DNA from: Thermoleophilia bacterium
GTDB lineage: Bacteria > Actinomycetota > Thermoleophilia > Gaiellales > Gaiellaceae
Reading direction: 5' to 3'
Length of the DNA stretch: 64,000 nt
NCBI GenBank assembly: GCA_025928515.1
Contig: JAICJI010000003.1
Span: 1-64,000, forward strand
Shown here: one piece after another, positions 8,887 to 17,587 of the stretch
How the letters are laid out: every line of letters starts with the position of its first letter
How positions within the stretch are numbered: position 1 is the first letter of the stretch
Program-made: the position numbers and the translations under genes
The notes under the pieces: model-generated
Databases searched by the model: none
Seen by the model: the letters and a program-made list of their open reading frames with translations, nothing else
Told to the model about the DNA's origin: nothing

Positions 8887-10266
8887 TCACGCGACTACCA
8901 CCCCGCCGCCGCCCCGACGCGGGTCGCCGGCGGCTGCGAGGGAGCCGTCCTCCCGGATCTCGACGGCCGAGACACCGCCGAAGAAGAGGTTCCGCTCCCG
9001 CCAGCGGACGACCGCGTAGCCGGCCGCCTCGAGCTCGTCCGCCACGGCCGGGTCCTCGCAATGCGCTACGCCCTTCTCGACGTGGATCCGCCGCGCGTCC
9101 ACCGCCTCCTCCACCCCGAGCCCGCGTGCGAGGACGTTCGCCACGACCTGCAGGATCGCACCGTGCAGCCGGGAGCTGCCCGCCGACCCGAGGACGAGCC
9201 GCGGCCTGCCTTGCTCGAGGAAGATCGAGGGCGTCATCAGCGACATCAGCCGCGCCCCGGGCTGCGCGTCGCCCGCGAGGTGAGTCTCGCCGAGCATGTT
9301 GTTGAGGTGGATGCCGGTGCCCGGCACGACGATGCCGCTGCCGGAGCCGAGCGAGCACGAGAGCGACGCCGCGTCGCCCTCGCCGTCGACCACGCTGATG
9401 TGCGTCGTGCCGCCTACGCCCTCTTCGCGCCGCATGGCTTCCTGCGCCTCCATCGCCCGCGCAATCGCCGACGGCGTCGCCTCTGCAGGGCCGAGCTCTT
9501 CGAGCCCGACCGCGAGCAGGCGGCCTCCGCTCGACGGCGGTGGATTCGTCCGGAGCTCGCCGTCGCGGAACGTGGCGGCGAGAGGCTCGCGCTCGATCAC
9601 CTCGTAGCGGCCGAGGTCTTCTCGTGTGATCGGCACATGGGCGGCGATGCGCTGCGCCAGCTCGCCCCGGTAGAAGCAGTCGGCACCCGCGGCCGCGAGC
9701 AGCTCGAGCGTGTCCCCGAGCTCCGGCAGCGCAAAGCGCTCCCCCTTGTGCCGCGCCCGTCCCGGCCCGTACAACGCGTCTCCCTCAGGCGCGTGCCGGA
9801 GCAGCGGGTCGAGGATCTCGTGCAGGTATGCGCGCGGCTCGTCGAGGACGAATCCGTCGCGGGCGAGCCTCGCCGCCGGCGCGAGCAACTCGGGCCAGGG
9901 CATCGATCCCCAGCGGGAATGCGCGTCCCAGAGCCCGGCCACGGTTCCCGGGACCGCGACCGACGCGGGGCCGGTGTAGAAGATCTGCTGCGAGTCGCCG
10001 AAGTCGACGACGAGCTCGACGAGCTGGAGCGAGGCGGGCGTCTGCTCCGGCAGGTCGACGAAGAAGTCGAGCAGGTGCGTGCGCCCCTCACCCGCCAGAT
10101 GGACGAGGAGGAAGCCTCCGCCACCGGGACCGGTGAGCGAGCTCTCGCAGACCCACGAGACCGCGGCAGCGGCGATGCACGCGTCGACGGCGTTCCCCCC
10201 GGCACGCAGGATGTCCGCCCCCGCCTCCGCGGTCAGCGGGTGGCCGGCTGCCAGCGCACCTCTCAT
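8887..10266 (-). CDS. gamma-glutamyltransferase family protein
   Basis: A 459-residue Ntn-hydrolase of the gamma-glutamyltranspeptidase family, which transfers or hydrolyses gamma-glutamyl groups (glutathione, cephalosporin-type amides). N-terminal landmarks are ADILRAGGNAVDAC and GPGGGGF. The autoprocessing nucleophile is the second Thr of GGTTHIS at about residue 287. LGSGSGI and GSAGSSR lie in the small subunit. No signal peptide is visible, so it is probably cytosolic, and it is shorter than the ~570 residues of E. coli Ggt. ATG start at 10266, only 24 bases from the divergent gene at 10291. Confidence 0.88.
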   Translation of the reverse strand: MRGALAAGHPLTAEAGADILRAGGNAVDACIAAAAVSWVCESSLTGPGGGGFLLVHLAGEGRTHLLDFFVDLPEQTPASLQLVELVVDFGDSQQIFYTGPASVAVPGTVAGLWDAHSRWGSMPWPELLAPAARLARDGFVLDEPRAYLHEILDPLLRHAPEGDALYGPGRARHKGERFALPELGDTLELLAAAGADCFYRGELAQRIAAHVPITREDLGRYEVIEREPLAATFRDGELRTNPPPSSGGRLLAVGLEELGPAEATPSAIARAMEAQEAMRREEGVGGTTHISVVDGEGDAASLSCSLGSGSGIVVPGTGIHLNNMLGETHLAGDAQPGARLMSLMTPSIFLEQGRPRLVLGSAGSSRLHGAILQVVANVLARGLGVEEAVDARRIHVEKGVAHCEDPAVADELEAAGYAVVRWRERNLFFGGVSAVEIREDGSLAAAGDPRRGGGGVVVA

Positions 10267-10290
10267 GCCCGCGAGCGTACGCTTTGGCGA

Positions 10291-12039
10291 ATGGCCACCG
10301 TGCCCTACGCCGACCCCGGGCGTACGCCAAGGTGGCGGCCGCCGGTCGCACGCGAAGCCGTGCTCTGCACGGGCCTTGCGGCGGCCGTCGCGTCGCTGCT
10401 CGTGTGGCTCGCCCCGCCGGCCGGCGATCTCGCCGCTCACGAGTACCAGCGCGCGCTCTTCCTCGGCCACGGCTTCGCGCTCTGGGACAACTTCTGGTAC
10501 GCCGGGCGCTACGCGTTCGTCGGCTACAGCGTCCTCTACTACCCGCTCGCCGCGCTGCTCGGGATCCGTCTGCTCGCCGTGCTTGCGGCCGCGGTCGCTG
10601 CCGGTGCGTTCGCCGTGCTCCTCCAGCGCGAGTGGGGACCTGCCGCGAACTGGGCCGTGCGGGCATTTGCCGTCGTGTGGTCGGGAGTGGTGATCACGGC
10701 CGAGTACCCCTTCTCGCTCGGCGTGACCCTGGCCCTGCTCGCGCTGGTCGCGTTCCGCTCCGGGCGTCGCTGGGTCGGGGCCGGCCTGACGTTGCTCGTG
10801 CTCGCGGCGAGCCCGGTCGCCCTCGTCCTGCTGGCCGTCGTCCTCGTCGGGGTCGCCGTTGCGCGGCGCGCACCGCTGCGCGGGCGTGTCGTGCCGGCAC
10901 TCGCGCTCGCAGCGGCCGCCGGGACGGAGCTCGTGGTGCTGCGGCTCTTTCCCTTCGGCGGCGCGCAGAGCTTCCCGACCCTCTCCATGGCGGGAGCGCT
11001 CGCCTTCTGCGCCATCGGATTCGCCTGCACGCTGCGCCTCGAGCGGGCGCGCCTGCTTCGCTTCGTCTTCGCGACGTACGCGATCACGGTCGTATTCGTC
11101 TACGTCGTGCCGTCGGGGCTCGGAGACAACGTCGCCCGCCTGCGCTTCTTTGCCGTGCCGTTGGCGTTGCTCGTGCTCGCGCTGCGCCGCTGGCGTCCGG
11201 TCAAGGTCTCGGTGGCCGTTCTCGCGCTCGCGCTCTCGTGGAACGTGACTCCGCTCGCGGCCAGCTGGGCCCGTGGGAACCAGGACGTGACCGACCGTGC
11301 CGCCCTCTGGCGGGCGCCGGTCTCATACCTCCGCGCGAACCTTCGTCCCGGGTATCGCGTCGAGGCGGTCGACACGGCCGATCACTGGCCCGCGTACTAC
11401 CTCGCCACCGCCAAGATCCCGCTCGCGCGCGGCTGGTTCCGCCAGGACGACTTCCCGTTCGACGCGATCCTCTACCGGCACCGAACCCTCGCTCCGGCGC
11501 AGTACCTCGGCTGGCTGCGGCGGCTCGGCGTCGCCTACGTCGTACTGACGCGCTCGCCGCCGGATTACAGCTCACGCGCCGAAAAGCGGCTCGTGCGCAG
11601 CGGGCGCACCGATCTGCGTCGCGTCTTCTCGACCCGGGAGGTCTCGATCTACGCCGTCCCCCATCCACGGCAGATCGTGAGTGGGCCCGGCGAACCGAGC
11701 GTGCTCGCGTTCAAGGAGTCGCGCCTCGTCGTTCGCGCCTCGCGCGGCGGAACGTACGACCTCGCCGTGCGCTGGTCGCCGTACTGGCAGGCCTCGACTG
11801 GCTGCCTCCTGCCGAGCAGCGATGGGATGGTCGAGCTGCGGACGCGACGACCGGCGACCGTGCGGATCGCGTTCGACGTGAACGCGAGCAGCCTCCTCGC
11901 CGCCTTCGCGGGTCAGCGCCCGCGCTGCCGTCGGAGCTACGACGTCTCGCGCACGAGCTCCGAGAGCGGCTTGCGGTCCGCCCGCGCCGACCACTCCTCG
12001 GCGGTGTGGCTTGCCGGTGTGCGCGCTCGCGCCGGGTAG
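10291..12039 (+). CDS. large polytopic membrane protein, glycosyltransferase-like topology
   Basis: A 582-residue integral membrane protein with about ten hydrophobic helices between residues 25 and 320, then a soluble C-terminal region. An acidic/aromatic periplasmic-type loop (GHGFALWDNFWYAGRYAFVGYSV in part) after the first helix is reminiscent of GT-C or O-mannosyltransferase-like membrane proteins, but no firm family motif is recognised. The C-terminal part contains DTADHWPAYYLA and repeated Tyr/Trp. Divergent from the gamma-glutamyltransferase gene with a 24-base gap. Confidence 0.72.
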   Translation: MATVPYADPGRTPRWRPPVAREAVLCTGLAAAVASLLVWLAPPAGDLAAHEYQRALFLGHGFALWDNFWYAGRYAFVGYSVLYYPLAALLGIRLLAVLAAAVAAGAFAVLLQREWGPAANWAVRAFAVVWSGVVITAEYPFSLGVTLALLALVAFRSGRRWVGAGLTLLVLAASPVALVLLAVVLVGVAVARRAPLRGRVVPALALAAAAGTELVVLRLFPFGGAQSFPTLSMAGALAFCAIGFACTLRLERARLLRFVFATYAITVVFVYVVPSGLGDNVARLRFFAVPLALLVLALRRWRPVKVSVAVLALALSWNVTPLAASWARGNQDVTDRAALWRAPVSYLRANLRPGYRVEAVDTADHWPAYYLATAKIPLARGWFRQDDFPFDAILYRHRTLAPAQYLGWLRRLGVAYVVLTRSPPDYSSRAEKRLVRSGRTDLRRVFSTREVSIYAVPHPRQIVSGPGEPSVLAFKESRLVVRASRGGTYDLAVRWSPYWQASTGCLLPSSDGMVELRTRRPATVRIAFDVNASSLLAAFAGQRPRCRRSYDVSRTSSESGLRSARADHSSAVWLAGVRARAG

Positions 12040-12392
12040 CCGAAGGAGAGGATCGCCCGCACCTCGCCGCCACAGATCGCCGCGGCAGCATCGGCGTCGC
12101 GCACGCCGTTCGGGCAGGAGACGACGCCCTCACCCCAGGCCCCGAGCATCATGTTCTGTGCGCAGCGGCCGACGTCGAAGGCTCCCGCCTCGCCCACGAT
12201 CGCGACGACGAGCGCGGCCGAGCTGACGTTCTCGGGCGCGTAGACGGCCTCACTCAGACGTTCTTGCGCATCGCCGGAGACGACGACGAACTCCCACCGC
12301 TGCCGGTTCCTCGAGCTGCCGGACAGCCGCCCCGAGTCGAGGATCCGCTCGCGCACCTCGGGTGGGATCGCCGCGTCCGAGTAGGCGCGCAC
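11937..12392 (-). CDS. nitroreductase-family protein (start uncertain)
   Basis: An FMN-dependent nitroreductase-like protein. Visible family features are RAYSD, GRLSGSSRNRQRWEFVVV (FMN phosphate contact), CAQNMMLGAWGEGV (the C-Q-N block) and SFGYP near the end. A GTG at 12392 gives 151 residues, but in-frame sequence upstream reads AVDSYLAIASKRDV, exactly what precedes this point in family members (compare xxYEAIxxRRSVRxF), so the true start is probably upstream, possibly the CTG at 12444-12446 overlapping the ftsZ stop. It overlaps the 3' end of the convergent membrane-protein gene. Confidence 0.8.
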   Translation of the reverse strand: MRAYSDAAIPPEVRERILDSGRLSGSSRNRQRWEFVVVSGDAQERLSEAVYAPENVSSAALVVAIVGEAGAFDVGRCAQNMMLGAWGEGVVSCPNGVRDADAAAAICGGEVRAILSFGYPARARTPASHTAEEWSARADRKPLSELVRETS

Positions 12393-12442
12393 GTCCCGCT
12401 TCGAGGCGATGGCGAGGTACGAGTCGACGGCGGGCTCCTGCG

Positions 12443-13924
12443 TCAGGTGCGGAGGAAGGACGGCACGTCGAGGTCGCCACCCTCACCCGGCGGGCCCGGC
12501 GGGCGCCGTTGCTCGGCCGGCGGAGCGAAGCCGTCGCCCCGCGGGCGCCTCCCACGGCCTCCGAAGCCGGTGGCGACGACGGTCACCCAGACCTGGCCGT
12601 TCAGCCGGTCGTCGACGGTCGCGCCGAAGATGATGTTCGTGTCGTCGGTGGCGGCGGCGCGGATCACCTCGGCGGCCTCGTTCACCTCGACGAGCGTCAG
12701 GTCGTCTCCACCCGCAATCGAGAGCAGGATGCCGCGCGCGCCGGTGATCTCGGCGTCGATGAGCGGCGAGCGCAAGGCGCGCTCCGCGGCCTCTCGCGCC
12801 CGGCCGTCGCCGGTCGAGGACGAGAAGCCGATGCCCATGAGGGCCGTGTCGGAGTCGGACATGATCGTGCGCACGTCCGCGAAGTCGAGGTTGATGAGGC
12901 CGGGCATCGTGATCAGGTCGCAGATGCCTTGCACGCCCTGGCGCAGCACGTCGTCGGCGACCTTGAAGGCGTCGAGCATCGAGGTCGACCGCTCGAGCAC
13001 CTCGAGCAACCTGTCGTTCGGGATCACGATCGTCGTGTCGCACGCCGAGCGAAGGTCGACGATCCCCTTCTCCGCTTGGCTGCGCCGTTTCGTCCCTTCG
13101 AACTTGAACGGCGTCGTGACGATGCCGACGGTGAGCGCGCCGAGCTCGCGGGAGATCCGCGCGACGATAGGCGCGGCACCCGAGCCGGTGCCTCCGCCCT
13201 CGCCGGCCGCGACGAAGACCATGTCGGCGCCTCTCAGCTCCTGCTTCAGCTCGTCGTAGGCCTCGTCGGCCGCGCGGCGTCCCACGTCGGGGTCGGCGCC
13301 GGAGCCGAGCCCCTGGGTGAGCTCGCGGCCGATGTGGATCTTGACCGGCGCGTCACTTGTCCTGAGCGCCTGGATGTCGGTGTTGACGGCGATGAACTCG
13401 ACCTGGCTGATGCCGGCGTCGATCATGCGGTTGACGGCGTTGAGACCGGCTCCGCCGACGCCGACGACCTTGATCACCGCCAGGTAGGCACCCGCGTCGG
13501 CGCCTGCGCGATGCAGCCGCGCGGGCGACTCCGGCAACGGCTCGAGGTAGTGCGAGACCGGAGGCAGATCGGCCGGGCGCAGCTCGGGCGCCGGAGACGG
13601 CGGTACCGGGTCCGGATCGGGCGTTGGAGCAGGAGGCTGAGGATCGGGCAGCGTCGGCCCCGGCGTGGGATCCGGCGTAGGCGTCGGCGGCGTCGGGATC
13701 GGAGTCTCGATAGCCGTTTCGACCCCGGTCTCCTCCCAGCTCGGGACGTGCTCGACCGTCCGCTCGTCCGGCTCGGTCGGAGCTTCGGGAGCGGTCGTCG
13801 CGGCGTCCTCAGGCGGCTGCGGCTCGGCTTCGCCGTGCTGCTCCGCCTGCTTCTGCGCAGCTTCCGTCGCACGGAAGAGCTCCGCTAGCGGGCCTTCACG
13901 CATGCTGGCGCGCCGACGCGCCAT
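12443..13924 (-). CDS. ftsZ: cell-division GTPase FtsZ with long N-terminal extension
   Basis: The tubulin-like division GTPase. The core starts at about residue 149 with [17 protein letters not shown] and includes the GTP signature [12 protein letters not shown], the T7 loop block [11 protein letters not shown], and the C-terminal peptide [10 protein letters not shown] that binds membrane anchors. Normal FtsZ has 10-30 residues before the core; here there are ~148: a charged start, then a Pro/Thr/Asp-rich stretch (about 74-113). The ATG at 13924 is chosen because AAGGAGG lies 6-7 bases upstream. It overlaps the parA 3' end by 29 bases, so the two are cotranscribed. Confidence 0.92.
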   Translation of the reverse strand: MARRRASMREGPLAELFRATEAAQKQAEQHGEAEPQPPEDAATTAPEAPTEPDERTVEHVPSWEETGVETAIETPIPTPPTPTPDPTPGPTLPDPQPPAPTPDPDPVPPSPAPELRPADLPPVSHYLEPLPESPARLHRAGADAGAYLAVIKVVGVGGAGLNAVNRMIDAGISQVEFIAVNTDIQALRTSDAPVKIHIGRELTQGLGSGADPDVGRRAADEAYDELKQELRGADMVFVAAGEGGGTGSGAAPIVARISRELGALTVGIVTTPFKFEGTKRRSQAEKGIVDLRSACDTTIVIPNDRLLEVLERSTSMLDAFKVADDVLRQGVQGICDLITMPGLINLDFADVRTIMSDSDTALMGIGFSSSTGDGRAREAAERALRSPLIDAEITGARGILLSIAGGDDLTLVEVNEAAEVIRAAATDDTNIIFGATVDDRLNGQVWVTVVATGFGGRGRRPRGDGFAPPAEQRRPPGPPGEGGDLDVPSFLRT

Positions 13925-14666
13925 CGAGCACCTCCTTCGCGAGATCACGGTACATCCCGGCTGCCTCGCCGGACGGGTCGTACTTGAGGATCGACTGCCC
14001 CTTCACCGGCGCCTCGGCGTAGCGCACCGTCTTGCGGATCTTCGTGTTGAGGACGAGGTCGCCGAAATTCTCCTTCAGGATCTCGACCGCCTCGCGCGAA
14101 TGGAGAAGCCGCCGGTCGAACATGGTCGCCAGAATGCCCTGAATCCCGACGTTCGGGTTGAGGTTCTCGCGGATCATCGACAGCGTGTTCTCGAGCTGGA
14201 CGAGCCCGCGCAGCGAGAGGTACTCGCACTGGACGGGCACGATCACGCCGTCGGCCGCGACGAGCGCGTTGATCGTCAGCAGGCCGAGCGACGGCGGCGT
14301 GTCGATGAGGATGTAGTCGTAGTTCTCGCGCACCGTCGCCAGCGCTTTCTCGAGCGCGCGCTCGCGGCCGATCATCGAGGCGAGTGCGAGCTCGGCACCC
14401 GCGAGGTCGATCGACGAGACGCCGACGTCGAGCTCGTTCGTGCGGATGATCTCGCTCAGCGCGAGCCGGTTGACGAGGACGTCGAACATCGAGCGGTCGA
14501 TCTCGTCCGGGTTCCAGCCCTGCGACATGGTGAGGTTGCCCTGCGGGTCGAGGTCGACCGCGAGCACGCGCAGCCCCTTCTCGACGAGCGCCACACCGAG
14601 GTTGAGCGTGGTCGTCGTCTTCGCGACGCCGCCCTTCTGGTTGGCGAAGGCGATCACCCTGGCCAT
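13896..14666 (-). CDS. parA: ParA/Soj-family chromosome-partitioning ATPase
   Basis: A 256-residue deviant-Walker ATPase. It opens with [22 protein letters not shown] (signature Lys in KGGVAKTT, about 11-18), then [10 protein letters not shown] and LIDTPPSLG (Walker B). ParA-type proteins move chromosomes or position cargo and division proteins. The start is taken as the ATG at 14666 directly before the Walker region; an in-frame upstream extension to 14726 exists but has no homology. No parB follows; the next gene is ftsZ, overlapping by 29 bases, suggesting a role in positioning of division or segregation. Confidence 0.9.
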   Translation of the reverse strand: MARVIAFANQKGGVAKTTTTLNLGVALVEKGLRVLAVDLDPQGNLTMSQGWNPDEIDRSMFDVLVNRLALSEIIRTNELDVGVSSIDLAGAELALASMIGRERALEKALATVRENYDYILIDTPPSLGLLTINALVAADGVIVPVQCEYLSLRGLVQLENTLSMIRENLNPNVGIQGILATMFDRRLLHSREAVEILKENFGDLVLNTKIRKTVRYAEAPVKGQSILKYDPSGEAAGMYRDLAKEVLDGASARQHA

Positions 14667-14772
14667 GGCCGGACCGCTATCCGCCGTCCGCGCTTGCGGA
14701 CGCGCTAGTAACCGCGTGAGACCCATCCCTGCTGACCTTTCGTACCGCCGTAGTCGACTCCTGCTTCGTTAG

Positions 14773-14794
14773 TTTCCGCGTAATGGAGCGGAAA
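14773..14794. promoter_or_regulatory. inverted repeat over the MFS gene start
   Basis: TTTCCGC and GCGGAAA form a perfect 7-base inverted repeat separated by 8 bases. The ATG of the MFS exporter (14783) lies in the spacer. This is a typical geometry for a repressor operator or an initiation-masking hairpin. No dedicated regulator gene is adjacent. Confidence 0.45.
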
Positions 14795-16276
14795 TGGCGT
14801 GTTCTCATCGTGGTGTGCGTGGCAGTGTTCATGCTGCTCCTCGACATCACCGTAGTCAACGTCGCGCTGCCCGATATCGAAAAGGAGCTGCACACCTCCT
14901 TCACCGATCTGCAGTGGGTCGTGGACGCGTACGCGCTGACCCTCGCGGCGACGATGCTCAACGCGGGCTCGCTCGGCGACCTCCTGGGGCGCAAGCGGGT
15001 CTTTCTCGTCGCGATTGCCCTCTTCACATGCGCCTCGGCGCTGTGTGGTGCCGCGAACTCCCCGCTCTGGCTGATCCTCGCGCGCGGCGCGCAGGGAATC
15101 GGCGGCGCGGGGATGTTCGCTGTCTCGCTCGCGATCATCTCGCAGGAGTTCCACGGCCGCGAGCGCGGAACGGCATTCGGGATCTGGGGCGCGACGGTCG
15201 GGATGGCGGTCGCGATCGGGCCGCTCGTCGGCGGCGCGCTCACAACCTATGTCGGCTGGCGCTGGATCTTCTTCGTGAACATCCCGATCGGGGCGGCCTG
15301 CATCCTCGCCGGGGTTCGCGCGTTGCACGAGACGCGCGACGACGAACGCGCCAACCTGGATCTCCCGGGGCTCGTGACGCTCACGGCCGGCCTGTTCGCG
15401 CTCGTGCTCGGACTCCTGCGCGGCAACGACTGGGGCTGGTCGAGCGGACGCGTGATCGGCCTCTTCGCCGCGGGAGCGATCCTGCTGGTCGTCTTCGGCG
15501 CCGTCGAGTTGCGACAGGCGTCCCCGATGTTCGACCTCCGGCTCTTCCGGGTGCCGACGTTCACGGGCGCGCAGATCACCGCGTTCGCGATGTCCTCCGG
15601 GATGTTCGCCCAGTTCCTGTACCTCGCGATCTACCTCGAGAGCGTGCTCGGACACTCCGCCGTCTGGGCCGGCGTCCGCTTCCTACCGCTCTCCCTTGTC
15701 TCGTTCGTCGTCGCGCCGATTGCCGGCCGGTTGTCGGCGAGGCTCCCCGTGCGGTTGTTCCTCGGTGGAGGACTCGCGGTCATCGGTGTCGCGCTGCTGT
15801 TGATGTGGGGAATCAAGCTCGACTCCGGCTGGACGACGCTGCTGCCCGGCTTCATCGTCGGCGGGATCGGGATCGGGATGGTCAACGCGCCGCTCGCGGC
15901 AACCGCGGTGAGCGTCGTCGAGCCGCGGCGGGCGGGGATGGCCTCCGGGATCAACAACACGTTCCGGCAGGTCGGGATCGCCACCGGCATCGCCGCGCTG
16001 GGCGCGATCTTCCAGAGCCGGATCGCCTCGTATCTCAACAGCCACTGTCTCCACTTTGGTCACGGAATAGCGGTTTGCCAAGCGAACTCCGCGCCTGCGC
16101 TCGTCGCCTCCGGTCAGGTGTCTTTTCCGAATGCCCATGCCGCATTCATCAGCGGCCTGAACGAGATCCTCCTCGTCGCGGCGTTCGTTCTCTTCGCAGG
16201 CGCGATCCTCGCCTTCGTGCTCGTGCGCGAGAGGGACTTCGTCGCCAGCGGACCGGCGGCCGAAGGAGCCGGCTAG
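14783..16276 (+). CDS. DHA2-family MFS drug exporter (EmrB/QacA type)
   Basis: A 497-residue proton-coupled exporter with about 14 membrane helices. DHA2 signatures are LDITVVNVALPDIEKEL in helix 1, LQWVVDAYALTLAA in helix 2, the GSLGDLLGRKRVF motif A loop, and motif C-like GPLVGGALTTYVGWRWIFFVNIP. It probably expels hydrophobic drugs or metabolites. It is divergent from parA. Its start codon is embedded in a 22-base inverted repeat, which may be an operator. Its 3' end overlaps the convergent flippase-like gene by 4 bases. Confidence 0.93.
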   Translation: MERKWRVLIVVCVAVFMLLLDITVVNVALPDIEKELHTSFTDLQWVVDAYALTLAATMLNAGSLGDLLGRKRVFLVAIALFTCASALCGAANSPLWLILARGAQGIGGAGMFAVSLAIISQEFHGRERGTAFGIWGATVGMAVAIGPLVGGALTTYVGWRWIFFVNIPIGAACILAGVRALHETRDDERANLDLPGLVTLTAGLFALVLGLLRGNDWGWSSGRVIGLFAAGAILLVVFGAVELRQASPMFDLRLFRVPTFTGAQITAFAMSSGMFAQFLYLAIYLESVLGHSAVWAGVRFLPLSLVSFVVAPIAGRLSARLPVRLFLGGGLAVIGVALLLMWGIKLDSGWTTLLPGFIVGGIGIGMVNAPLAATAVSVVEPRRAGMASGINNTFRQVGIATGIAALGAIFQSRIASYLNSHCLHFGHGIAVCQANSAPALVASGQVSFPNAHAAFISGLNEILLVAAFVLFAGAILAFVLVRERDFVASGPAAEGAG

Positions 16277-17259
16277 GCCGCTGCGGGAGCGACGCGCGGG
16301 CGGCGCACGCGGACGGCGAGCCGCCAGGAGGCGATGAGAAGGATCACCGCAGCGCCCGTCACGATCACCAGCGCCTGCGCGGCAATCGAGAACGCGACCG
16401 CGTCGGCCGTGTGGACGCCGCTGAGGACGAGGATCGCGGCGCCCGCGCCCGCCTGCGTGGCGGCACCGGCGGGAGCGATCGGGAGCGCGGCCGACGCCGC
16501 CGAAGCGACGAGGAACGCGAGCGCGAGCACGAACGAGCCAGGCATCGAGAGAGCGTTGAGCAGCAGGAAGACGGCGAGGCCGCGGAGGCTCCACGAGACC
16601 GAGATGAAGAGCCAGGCCGCCCACGCCTCCTTCGTGCAGTGCGTGTGCTGGGCCAGCCAGCGGCCGGAGCGGCGGCGTGTCACCCAAGGCAAGCGGGCGA
16701 TCCGTGGCAGGAAGGCGACGACCGCGGCGGCCGCGATCCCCGCGGCGGCGACGACCGCGAATCCGGCGCGCGCGGTCCAGTGGCTCGAGCCGGCGGCGGC
16801 AACCGACGCGAGCGGCGTCAGGGCCGCGTTGTCGAGCATCCCGAGGACGATGAGGCTGAGGCCGAGCGTCCCGATCCCCGTCTTCGTCCCGGGGTAGCGC
16901 TTCACGATGGCGATGCGAATGGCGTCGTCGACGCGGCCCGGCAGGGCGATCCCGCCGACGCACGCGGCGCCGCCTGCGAAGGCGAGCGCGTCGGCGGTCG
17001 GCCGCTCGCTCGCATGAAAGAGCCGCTGCCAGCCCCACGCCTTGAAGGCGTAGGCAGCGAGGAAGAGCAGGGCCGCTGCGGTCACGAGCACCGGGTCGGC
17101 GTGGTGGATCGGCCACCCCTTGCCGACGAAGTGGCGCACGCTCACGAACGCCACCCCGAGCAGAACGAAGCCGAAGCCGCCGTTCAGCGCGAGCTGAATC
17201 TTCCGGTTGGAGAGAAGCCGCATCACCGCAGTTACAACTCGGCTATCGGCGTCATGCAT
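16273..17259 (-). CDS. flippase-like / lysylphosphatidylglycerol-synthase-TM family protein
   Basis: A ~328-residue membrane protein with about eight helices. The segments GGIALPGRVDDAIRIAIVKRYPG and LPIAPAGAATQAGAGAAIL resemble the conserved Gly/Pro-rich blocks of the UPF0104/AglD-MprF flippase-like domain, which moves or modifies polyisoprenyl or phospholipid substrates. The start is uncertain: ATG at 17259 (MHDADS...) or ATG at 17223 (MRLLSNRK...), neither with a clear Shine-Dalgarno sequence. It is last of a minus-strand run beginning with nei at 19572. Confidence 0.78.
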   Translation of the reverse strand: MHDADSRVVTAVMRLLSNRKIQLALNGGFGFVLLGVAFVSVRHFVGKGWPIHHADPVLVTAAALLFLAAYAFKAWGWQRLFHASERPTADALAFAGGAACVGGIALPGRVDDAIRIAIVKRYPGTKTGIGTLGLSLIVLGMLDNAALTPLASVAAAGSSHWTARAGFAVVAAAGIAAAAVVAFLPRIARLPWVTRRRSGRWLAQHTHCTKEAWAAWLFISVSWSLRGLAVFLLLNALSMPGSFVLALAFLVASAASAALPIAPAGAATQAGAGAAILVLSGVHTADAVAFSIAAQALVIVTGAAVILLIASWRLAVRVRRPRVAPAAA

Positions 17260-17270
17260 GGGAAGCTTTG

Positions 17271-17546
17271 TCACCCGATTGGGGCGGCCGCAGCCGCGGA
17301 AGCGGAAGGTACTGCCTGCTCGTGAGAACGGTGTAAGGGCAACATCGGGTTCGCGTCGCCGCGTTCTGCCTCGGCGAGCGCCGCCGCCGCCGCCCGCGCC
17401 CGGGGATCGCGTTCGCGCTCGGCCCAGTCGGTCGCTTCGCGCACGAGCTCGCGCAGTTCGGCGAGGAGCGGCTTCATCCCGGCGTCCTCGCGTTCCAGCG
17501 CCTCGATCCGCTCCAGCCGTGCCAGCACCGCACGCGCCTCTTCCAT
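17271..17546 (-). CDS. small charged helical protein
   Basis: A 91-residue protein of unknown function, rich in Ala, Arg and Glu with alternating heptad-like pattern (VLARLERIEALERE, LLAELRELVREATDWAERE), suggesting a helical hairpin or short coiled coil in residues 5-60 and a flexible Ala/Ser-rich tail. ATG start at 17546. It lies between the flippase-like gene and the unknown 404-residue gene on the same strand. Coding is supported only by codon pattern and strand context. Confidence 0.5.
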   Translation of the reverse strand: MEEARAVLARLERIEALEREDAGMKPLLAELRELVREATDWAERERDPRARAAAAALAEAERGDANPMLPLHRSHEQAVPSASAAAAAPIG

Positions 17547-17587
17547 GTCCCGAGGGTAGGCGGCAATACGTGACGTGTCTGTGCCGG

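Noticed and set aside
14667-14726. Upstream in-frame extension of parA (start at 14726).
   Set aside because: The extra 20 residues have no ParA homology and would run into the promoter region of the divergent MFS gene; the ATG at 14666 directly precedes the Walker region.
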